DNA from: an uncultured Ellagibacter sp.
Lineage (GTDB): Bacteria > Actinomycetota > Coriobacteriia > Coriobacteriales > Eggerthellaceae
Length of the DNA stretch: 6,678 bases
Reading direction: 5' to 3'
Assembly: GCA_934613165.1 (NCBI GenBank)
Contig: CAKTSW010000077.1
Coordinates: 1 to 6,678, forward strand
Part shown: positions 1 through 5,113 of the stretch, one piece after another
Layout: every line of letters begins with the position of its first letter
Numbering within the stretch: position 1 is the first letter of the stretch
The notes under the pieces: generated by a model
The model's database searches: none
What the model was told of the DNA's origin: nothing
Seen by the model: only the letters and a program-made list of their open reading frames with translations
Made by a program: the position numbers and the translations under genes

Positions 1-514
1 CGATTACGGCTACGACGACTTCGGGGGCTACGACGACGACCAGCCCTTCAACGCCGCGCCCGCCGCGCAAAGCCAGCAGCAGCGCCAGCCGCGCGCGAAC
101 ACGTTTTCCCAGGCCGCGGCAGCCGTAGCGCAGAACGCCGCCATGCAGGGCGCCCCCGCCTACGCGGCACCCCAGACCATGGTGTTCCCCGAGGCCGCGG
201 CAAGCCAGCCGCGGGCCGCAAGCGCGCCTGCGCGTGCGCGCCTCATCGACGTGACGAACGGGCAGACCCACCCGCTCGGCTCGGCGCGCCAGCTCATCGG
301 CCGCGAATCGACCTGCGACATCGTCGTCCCCGACATCAACGTCAGCCGCACGCATGCCGAGCTGCGCTACGAGCAGCCGGGCGTGTGGGTCCTCACCGAC
401 CTCGGATCGACCAACGGCACCGTCGTCAACGGCCGCCAGATCACCTCGCAGGTGCTCCAAGGCGGCGAGACAATCGTCATGGGAATGACGAGCCTCCAAT
501 TCGTTCTCGGTTAA
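1..514 (+). CDS. fhaA: FhaA-like FHA-domain protein, C-terminal part (5' end outside window)
   Basis: The reading frame is open from base 2 without a stop, so the Met codon at 143 is probably internal and the gene begins upstream. About 170 residues are visible. The first ~75 are a low-complexity linker rich in Asp, Tyr and Gly (DYGYDDFGGYDDD), then Gln, Ala and Pro. The last ~90 form an FHA domain, a phosphothreonine-binding module, with the expected landmarks: IGRES (Gly-Arg), SRTH, DLGSTNGT and VNG. Family knowledge: actinobacterial FhaA has an N-terminal DUF3662 domain, a long disordered linker and a C-terminal FHA domain that binds phosphorylated partners such as the kinase or MurJ (MviN), linking PknB to peptidoglycan synthesis. 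The missing N-terminus means DUF3662 cannot be confirmed. It heads the visible operon, 16 bases before the second FHA gene. The linker contains a TMVFP motif (Thr codon at 176) similar to motifs in the kinase juxtamembrane region. The FHA assignment is secure; the name rests on gene order and linker style. Confidence 0.88.
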   Translation, partial: DYGYDDFGGYDDDQPFNAAPAAQSQQQRQPRANTFSQAAAAVAQNAAMQGAPAYAAPQTMVFPEAAASQPRAASAPARARLIDVTNGQTHPLGSARQLIGRESTCDIVVPDINVSRTHAELRYEQPGVWVLTDLGSTNGTVVNGRQITSQVLQGGETIVMGMTSLQFVLG

Positions 515-516
515 GC

Positions 517-524
517 GGGAAAGG
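517..524 (+). promoter_or_regulatory. Ribosome binding site for the short FHA gene
   Basis: GGGAAAGG lies in the 16-base gap after the FhaA stop codon and ends six bases before the GTG at 531. It matches the AAAGG part of the Shine-Dalgarno consensus and supports GTG as the start. Confidence 0.6.
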
Positions 525-530
525 CACATC

Positions 531-944
531 GTGATCGACGTCGTATTGCTCATCGCGCGCCTTCTGTTCGTGGCGCTGCTCTACCTGTTCCTGTTCGCCA
601 TCATGAAGACGGGCGTGGGGCTGGTGCGAGGCCAGCGCAAGAAGGAACGCTCCTGGAACCTCTCAGTCGAGCGCGGGCCGAAGGAGCTGCGCGGCGTCAC
701 CATCGCCGTGCGCGGCCCCATCGTCGTCGGGCGCAGCCCCGGCGCCGACATCGTCATCGGCGCCGGATACGTGTCGGCGCGCCACGCCATGTTCAATCCC
801 ATGGGACAGAATCTCTTCATCGAGGACCTCGGGTCCACCAACGGCACCGCCGTCAACGGCAAGCCGATCAGCGGGCCCGTCGCCTTGAAGAATAAGGACG
901 TCGTGCAGATCGGCGACGTCGCGATTCGGGTAAGGTTCGCATAA
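531..944 (+). CDS. fhaB: FhaB-like membrane-anchored FHA-domain protein
   Basis: A 137-residue protein starting with GTG, supported by a Shine-Dalgarno sequence six bases upstream. Residues ~5-26 (VVLLIARLLFVALLYLFLFA) form one hydrophobic helix, followed by a basic stretch (RGQRKKER, 33-40) that keeps the rest in the cytoplasm. The FHA domain covers ~50-137, with Gly67-Arg68, Ser82-Ala-Arg-His85, LGSTNGT at 100-106 and Asn109-Gly110, the residues that form the phosphothreonine pocket. Size and layout match mycobacterial FhaB (FipA), which in the family literature is phosphorylated by PknB/PknA and connects the kinase to the division or elongation machinery. Its stop codon shares one base with the phosphatase start (TAATG), so the two are probably translated together. 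All conserved FHA residues are present, so it should bind phosphothreonine; its partner cannot be told from sequence, though the kinase, the phosphatase or the SEDS-PBP protein are natural candidates. Confidence 0.9.
   Translation: MIDVVLLIARLLFVALLYLFLFAIMKTGVGLVRGQRKKERSWNLSVERGPKELRGVTIAVRGPIVVGRSPGADIVIGAGYVSARHAMFNPMGQNLFIEDLGSTNGTAVNGKPISGPVALKNKDVVQIGDVAIRVRFA
931..935 (+). promoter_or_regulatory. Ribosome binding site for the PP2C gene
   Basis: TAAGG, inside the last codons of the short FHA gene, lies eight bases before the ATG at 944. With the one-base stop/start overlap it supports 944 as the start and suggests coupled translation. Confidence 0.5.
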
Positions 945-2242
945 TGCCTCGTCAGAAAGCACAGCAGGAATACTCTCGCCCCGAGCGCGGGCGCACGCGA
1001 AGCCGTTCGGGCCGCGTTCGCTCGTCGGCGACGTTCGGAAGCCGCACCGATGTGGGGTGCGTGCGCGACCACAACGAGGACAGCCTCGTCGTCGCGCCGC
1101 CGCTGTTCGTCGTGGCCGACGGCATGGGCGGGCACGCCGCAGGCGAGGTCGCGTCCGAAATCGCCGTCCGCGTCCTTTCCGACCGCGCCCCCGAGCACCC
1201 CGATTCCGAAGAGCTCGGGCGCGCCGTGCAGGCCGCCAACCACGCCATCCTGAAGGCCGCCCACGAAGGCCGCGGACGCGAGGGCATGGGCACCACGTGC
1301 ACCGCGGCCATGCTCGAAGGGGAACGGCTCGTCATCGCCCAGGTTGGCGACTCGCGCGCCTACCTTCTCCATCGAGGGCACCTGCAGCAGCTGACCCGCG
1401 ACCACAGCCTCGTGGCCGACCTGGTCGAGGCGGGGCAGATCACCGCCGAAGAGGCGCGCGTCCACCCGCAGCGCTCGGTCATCACGCGCGCGCTCGGAAG
1501 CGACCCGCGCACCGTGGCCGACCTCTACGAGATCAACGTCGAGGCGGGCGATCGCTTGCTCTTATGCTCCGACGGCCTTTCGGGCATGGTCCTCGACGCC
1601 GACATCGAGGCGACGATGAGCCGTGTGCGCGACCCGCAGAGATGTGCATCGCAGCTGGTGAACGAGGCGATCGCCGCAGGCGGCCACGATAACGTCACCG
1701 TCATCGTGGCCGATGTCGCGGGATACGCCGAGAAGCACCGCAAGAAGATCGCCCGCAAGGCCAAAACGACCATCGCGATCGTACTCGTCCTTCTGGCGGC
1801 CATCATCGCGGGCGCCGCCTACGGGCTCAACTACTGGGTGTCGACCGCGGCGTTCTTGGGCGAGAACGACGGCAAGGTCGCCATCTACCGCGGCGTGCCG
1901 GGGGATTTGTTCGGCATCTCGTTCTCGACGCTCGAGGAAACGACCGACATCGACCTCGACGATTTGCAACCGGGGCTTGCCAACCGTCTGCGAGACGGTA
2001 GCATCACCGCCGACAACCTCGACGCGGCGAAATCCCTCGTCGCCGAATACGAGCAGGAGGTTTCCACCAAGAAGGCCGCCGAGGACCAGAAGGCCGAAGC
2101 CGCCAAGGAAAAGCAGGACGCCGCCTCCGCAAGCTCATCGAAGGGAAGCACCGGCTCCGCATCCGCGAACGGAAGCGCGTTGTCTGAAGGCTCGAGCTCG
2201 AACGAGAGCGCCGCGAAGACCTCGGGCGGTGACGCCGAATGA
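944..2242 (+). CDS. pstP: PstP-like PP2C Ser/Thr phosphatase, membrane-anchored with extracytoplasmic domain
   Basis: A 432-residue PPM/PP2C phosphatase that should remove phosphates from Ser/Thr sites made by the PASTA kinase. A basic N-tail (1-30) precedes the catalytic domain (~31-262). Visible motifs: RDHNED 41-46, VVADGMGGH 56-64 with metal ligand Asp59-Gly60, GMGTT 114-118, VGDSRAY 134-140, DHS 153-155, CSDG 208-211 with Asp210, and GGHDNVT 246-252 with Asp249-Asn250. The Mn/Mg site is therefore complete and the enzyme should be active. Residues ~275-298 form a transmembrane helix. Residues ~299-372 are a folded-looking outer segment with ENDGKVAIYRGVPG at 307-320; ~376-432 is a Lys/Glu/Ala then Ser/Gly-rich, probably disordered tail. 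This layout matches mycobacterial PstP. It overlaps the SEDS-PBP gene by four bases (ATGA) and the preceding FHA gene by one. A rare TTA Leu codon sits at residue 207, beside the metal-binding Asp. Function is secure; what the outer domain does is unknown to me. Confidence 0.95.
   Translation: MPRQKAQQEYSRPERGRTRSRSGRVRSSATFGSRTDVGCVRDHNEDSLVVAPPLFVVADGMGGHAAGEVASEIAVRVLSDRAPEHPDSEELGRAVQAANHAILKAAHEGRGREGMGTTCTAAMLEGERLVIAQVGDSRAYLLHRGHLQQLTRDHSLVADLVEAGQITAEEARVHPQRSVITRALGSDPRTVADLYEINVEAGDRLLLCSDGLSGMVLDADIEATMSRVRDPQRCASQLVNEAIAAGGHDNVTVIVADVAGYAEKHRKKIARKAKTTIAIVLVLLAAIIAGAAYGLNYWVSTAAFLGENDGKVAIYRGVPGDLFGISFSTLEETTDIDLDDLQPGLANRLRDGSITADNLDAAKSLVAEYEQEVSTKKAAEDQKAEAAKEKQDAASASSSKGSTGSASANGSALSEGSSSNESAAKTSGGDAE
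2224..2232 (+). promoter_or_regulatory. Weak ribosome binding site and ATGA coupling at the SEDS-PBP start
   Basis: GGGCGGTGA precedes the ATG at 2239 by six bases but matches the Shine-Dalgarno consensus poorly. The ATG overlaps the phosphatase stop codon (ATGA, 2239-2242), so initiation probably relies on ribosomes finishing the phosphatase. Confidence 0.35.
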
Positions 2243-5034
2243 CGAGGCGCAACATCGAGCTTGTGCTCCTCTGCATCGCGGCCCCGCTCGTCATCCTCAT
2301 GTTCGCGATGCTCGCCGTGAACGAAGGCCAGGCGCTCGACTTGCAGACGCTCGGCGTGCCGCTCGGGCTTTTCGCGGCGTTCGTCGTCTCGCACATCGCC
2401 ACGCGCAAGCTCGCCCCCGAGGCCGACCCGGCCATCCTTCCCATCGGGTTCGCCCTGTCGGGCATCGGCATCGCGTTCATCACGCGCATAGCGCCCTTTT
2501 CCGACAGCCCCAACATGGCCATCAACCAGGTGGTATGGCTGTTCGTCGGCGTCGTGCTCATGATCTTGGTCATGGCCTTCCTGAAAAACCCCGACAGGCT
2601 CGCCAACTACAAGTACACCCTCGCCATCGCAGGCGTCGTTTTGCTCCTCTCCCCGATGATCCCGGGGCTCGGCCAGGAAATCTACGGCAGCCGCATTTGG
2701 CTCCATATCGGCGGGTTCTCCTTCCAGCCGGGCGAGTTGGCGAAGATCATCATCGTGCTGTTCCTCGCCGGCTACCTCGCGCAGAACCGCGAGATGCTCT
2801 CGGTGTTCACCTGGCGCGTGGGCCCCTTCAACCTGCCCGACATCCGCACGCTCATCCCCCTTTTGGTCATGTGGGGCATGGCCATGCTCATCGTCGTGTT
2901 CGAGAAGGACCTCGGCAGCGCACTCGTGTTCTTCCTCGTGTTCCTGGCCATGCTCTACGTCGCGACCGGCAAGAAGTTCTACCTGGTCGCGGGCCTACTT
3001 CTCGTCGCCGTCGGCGGCGTTGGGGCATATTTCGCCTTCGACCATGTGCAGACGCGCGTCGCCACCTGGCTCGACCCGTTCGCAGACGCCCAGAACACCG
3101 GCTATCAGCTCGTGCAGACGATCTACTCGCTTGCCGACGGCGACCTGTTCGGCACCGGCATCGGGCGCGGCATGGCAGGCGGCGGCAACGGCATCACCCG
3201 CATCCCCGTCGTGGAAAGCGACTTCATCTTCGCCGCGATCGGCGAGGAGACGGGGCTTTTGGGCGCGGCGGGCCTGCTGCTTTTGTACCTGTGCTTCGCG
3301 ATCCGCGGCTTCGTCACCGCGGCCCGCGCGAAATCCGACGTGAGCTCGCTCATCTCGGCCGGCCTGACGTCGATCATCGTGCTCCAGGCGTTCATCATCG
3401 TGGGCGGCGTCACGCGGCTCATCCCGCTGACGGGCATCACGCTCCCCTTCGTGAGCCAAGGCGGCTCGTCGCTTCTGGCCGCGTTCATCATCATGGGCTT
3501 CCTTCTGCGCTGCGGCGACGAGGGAACGGGGCCCGGCACCGCGGTCGCAAGCGCCACCACGGCCATCAACGCGAACAGCGTGCTCGGGCGCGTGTCGCTC
3601 GGCAAGCGCCTCACCCACACCATGATCGTGTTCTCCCTCATGTTCGCGGCGCTCGTGGCGAACCTCACGCTCATCATGGTCGTGCAGGCAAGCGACTACC
3701 AGAACATGCCCGGCAACAACCACACCTTGGCGCGCGAGGCGAAGACCGAGCGCGGCACGATATCTACCATCGACGGCACCGTGCTCGCCCAAAGCGTGAA
3801 AAACGACGACGGCACGTACACGCGCGTGTACCCGGCGGGAGACTTGGCCAGCCACGTCGTCGGCTACACCTCCTCGAAGTACGGGACAAGTGGCATCGAG
3901 GCAAGCTACAACGACACGCTCAAGGGCGAGAAGAACTTCGCCTCGATAAGCGACGTCATCAATTCGCTCGCGGGCGTGAACACGCCGGGCAACGACGTCA
4001 CGCTCACCATCAACTCGACGATCCAGCAAGCCGCGCAAGACGCGCTCGAAGGGCAGACGGGCGCCTGCGTCGTCATGGACCCGAAGACGGGCGCCGTGCT
4101 CGCGATGGCGAGCTCGCCCACCTACGACGCGGCCGACGTCGACGACGTCATCGCCGACCCGTCGAGCTCGAGCGAGCTGTACAACCGCGCGACCCAGGCG
4201 CTCTACGCCCCGGGCTCCACGTTCAAGATCATCTCGCTCGCGGCCTCGCTCCAGGAAGGCGTCGCCACCGAGACGAGCATGTACGAATCGCCCGCGACCA
4301 TGGACATCGGCAACGCCGCGGTCACGAACTTCGAGCACCATAACTACGGCACCATATCGCTCGCCCGCGCGACCGAGCTTTCATCGAACGTCGTGTTCGG
4401 CCAGCTCGGCGTGCAGCTGGGAGCCGAGAACCTCGTGAACTACGCGAAGCTGTTCGGATTCAACATGGACATCGACTTCGATTTGCCGCTCGCCACCTCC
4501 GTCATGCCCGACGCGAAGGACATGACCACCTGGGAAACGGCCTGGGCGGCCGCGGGCGAGCCCGTCGGCGAGGGCAAGACCGAATCGCACCCGAGCCCCG
4601 CGGGCCCGCAGGCGACGGTGCTCGAAATGGCGCTCGCCGGATGCGGCATCGCCAACGACGGCACGATCATGCAGCCCTACCTGGTCGACGGCATTTACAA
4701 TTCCGACGGCCAGCGCAGCTACACCGCAAGCCCCACGAAGCTTTCCCAGGCAGTGAGCGCGGATACGGCGAAACGCACGCGAAGCGTCCTCGAGGGCGTT
4801 GTGAAGAGCGGAACCGGCACCGCCGCCGCGATCGACGGCGTGACGGTCGCCGGCAAGACGGGCACCGCCGAGCACAACGGCTACAACGACGTGTGGTTCG
4901 TCGGCATGGCGCCGTCGGACAGCTGCGACGTCGTCGTCGCGCTCGTGATCGAGAAGGGCGAGTCGAGCGAATACGCCGCGGGGCTCGCGCAAAATGTGAT
5001 TAAAACCGCACTGGAAGTGCAAGGAGATTTATAA
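2239..5034 (+). CDS. rodA-pbpA: Fused SEDS (RodA/FtsW-type) peptidoglycan glycosyltransferase and class B penicillin-binding transpeptidase
   Basis: A 931-residue protein joining two normally separate enzymes. SEDS half (1-~424): about twelve hydrophobic helices (~7-27, 39-55, 66-84, 95-115, 126-142, 167-182, 204-221, 227-242, 247-267, 332-358, 370-390, 400-424) and RodA/FtsW motifs: FQPGELAK 162-169, FEKDLGSALVFF 221-232 with presumed catalytic Asp224, ESDFIFAAIGEE 326-337, and PFVSQGGSS 403-411. This half polymerises lipid II into glycan strands. A ~34-residue linker (425-458) follows, then a further helix (~459-483). PBP half (484-931): a pedestal/dimerisation region (~490-600) and transpeptidase domain (~607-925) with nucleophile motif Ser660-Thr-Phe-Lys663, Ser715-Ser-Asn717 and Lys873-Thr-Gly875. 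This half crosslinks stem peptides and is the beta-lactam target. The PBP sequence (LARE, RG.I.. DG..LA.S, YAPGSTFK, KTGTAEH) resembles mycobacterial PbpA, and rodA-pbpA are neighbours in the related cluster. The frame is continuous, and no Shine-Dalgarno precedes a possible internal start (GTG 3592, ATG 3622), so a true fusion is favoured over two genes. Confidence 0.95.
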   Translation: MTRRNIELVLLCIAAPLVILMFAMLAVNEGQALDLQTLGVPLGLFAAFVVSHIATRKLAPEADPAILPIGFALSGIGIAFITRIAPFSDSPNMAINQVVWLFVGVVLMILVMAFLKNPDRLANYKYTLAIAGVVLLLSPMIPGLGQEIYGSRIWLHIGGFSFQPGELAKIIIVLFLAGYLAQNREMLSVFTWRVGPFNLPDIRTLIPLLVMWGMAMLIVVFEKDLGSALVFFLVFLAMLYVATGKKFYLVAGLLLVAVGGVGAYFAFDHVQTRVATWLDPFADAQNTGYQLVQTIYSLADGDLFGTGIGRGMAGGGNGITRIPVVESDFIFAAIGEETGLLGAAGLLLLYLCFAIRGFVTAARAKSDVSSLISAGLTSIIVLQAFIIVGGVTRLIPLTGITLPFVSQGGSSLLAAFIIMGFLLRCGDEGTGPGTAVASATTAINANSVLGRVSLGKRLTHTMIVFSLMFAALVANLTLIMVVQASDYQNMPGNNHTLAREAKTERGTISTIDGTVLAQSVKNDDGTYTRVYPAGDLASHVVGYTSSKYGTSGIEASYNDTLKGEKNFASISDVINSLAGVNTPGNDVTLTINSTIQQAAQDALEGQTGACVVMDPKTGAVLAMASSPTYDAADVDDVIADPSSSSELYNRATQALYAPGSTFKIISLAASLQEGVATETSMYESPATMDIGNAAVTNFEHHNYGTISLARATELSSNVVFGQLGVQLGAENLVNYAKLFGFNMDIDFDLPLATSVMPDAKDMTTWETAWAAAGEPVGEGKTESHPSPAGPQATVLEMALAGCGIANDGTIMQPYLVDGIYNSDGQRSYTASPTKLSQAVSADTAKRTRSVLEGVVKSGTGTAAAIDGVTVAGKTGTAEHNGYNDVWFVGMAPSDSCDVVVALVIEKGESSEYAAGLAQNVIKTALEVQGDL
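3511..3687 (+). other. Fusion junction: inter-domain linker plus retained PBP membrane anchor
   Basis: This segment codes for residues ~425-483 of the fusion protein. Residues 425-458 are hydrophilic and rich in Gly, Ala, Thr and Ser (DEGTGPGTAVASATTAINAN), ending in a basic GKR before the helix. Residues ~459-483 (THTMIVFSLMFAALVANLTL) form the hydrophobic anchor typical of a stand-alone class B PBP. With the SEDS N-terminus in the cytoplasm and an even count of twelve helices, the linker lies in the cytoplasm and the thirteenth helix places the transpeptidase outside. Helix limits are by eye. Confidence 0.7.
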
Positions 5035-5046
5035 ATAAGGTATGCT
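5017..5046 (+). promoter_or_regulatory. Possible weak housekeeping promoter before the kinase gene
   Basis: GTGCAA (5017-5022) as a -35-like box, an 18-base spacer, and TATGCT (5041-5046) as a -10-like box; each shares only three or four bases with the consensus. The stretch from about 4990 to 5100 is clearly more AT-rich than its surroundings (for example ATTTATAAATAAGG), which fits a promoter between the SEDS-PBP and kinase genes. The evidence is weak, and an alternative box TATAAA at 5030 is also possible. Confidence 0.25.
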
Positions 5047-5113
5047 GATGCGAACCGTGCAAACAACAGGATACAAACGCAGCACAGCAGGTGGACCGAA
5101 GGAGCGAGTGTAA
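5042..5113 (+). CDS. Possible 23-residue small ORF abutting the kinase start
   Basis: An ATG at 5042 opens a 23-codon frame (MLMRTVQTTGYKR..., ending in PKERV) whose TAA at 5111-5113 directly adjoins the GTG start of the kinase, in the same frame. The kinase Shine-Dalgarno AAGGAG lies within its last codons. Its own possible ribosome site is poor: AAGGAG at 5021-5026 is 15 bases from this ATG. The peptide is basic, has no hydrophobic segment and resembles no family I recognise. It could be a coupling leader or a chance ORF; chance is the more likely explanation in so short a stretch. Confidence 0.2.
   Translation: MLMRTVQTTGYKRSTAGGPKERV
5099..5104 (+). promoter_or_regulatory. Ribosome binding site deciding the kinase start
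   Basis: AAGGAG, a strong Shine-Dalgarno match, ends nine bases before the GTG at 5114 but 24 bases before the in-frame ATG at 5129. This spacing makes the GTG the preferred start. An in-frame TAA at 5111 rules out any start further upstream. Confidence 0.7.

Noticed and set aside
143..145. ATG at 143 as the true start of the first FHA gene
   Set aside because: The frame is open upstream to the window edge with linker-like composition, there is no clear ribosome site before it, and FhaA proteins have a long N-terminal part.
1562..1564. Rare TTA codons in the phosphatase (1562) and as the last sense codon of the SEDS-PBP gene (5029) as a bldA-like control
   Set aside because: TTA-based control is known from Streptomyces, not from the lineage suggested here, and two codons are within chance.
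2995..4341. A 448-codon reverse-strand frame opposite the SEDS-PBP gene
   Set aside because: It is Arg/Asp/His/Val-rich with no recognisable domain and is explained by codon bias of the plus-strand gene. The other long reverse frames (581-1465, 1885-2706, 5000-6085, 5701-6522) are rejected on the same grounds.
1713..4343. An 876-codon open frame on the plus strand overlapping the phosphatase and SEDS-PBP genes
   Set aside because: Its translation is Arg/His/Pro-rich and low in complexity, without motifs. It is the usual off-frame shadow in high-GC DNA, and the overlapped frames carry complete, conserved enzymes.
4066..4926. Cysteines 610, 802 and 896 in the outer PBP domain as a disulfide or redox switch
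   Set aside because: Three scattered cysteines with no known pairing pattern; without a structure or conservation data this is speculation.
5035..5098. A rho-independent terminator after the SEDS-PBP gene
   Set aside because: I found no GC-rich hairpin followed by a T run in the gap, so readthrough into the kinase gene is likely.
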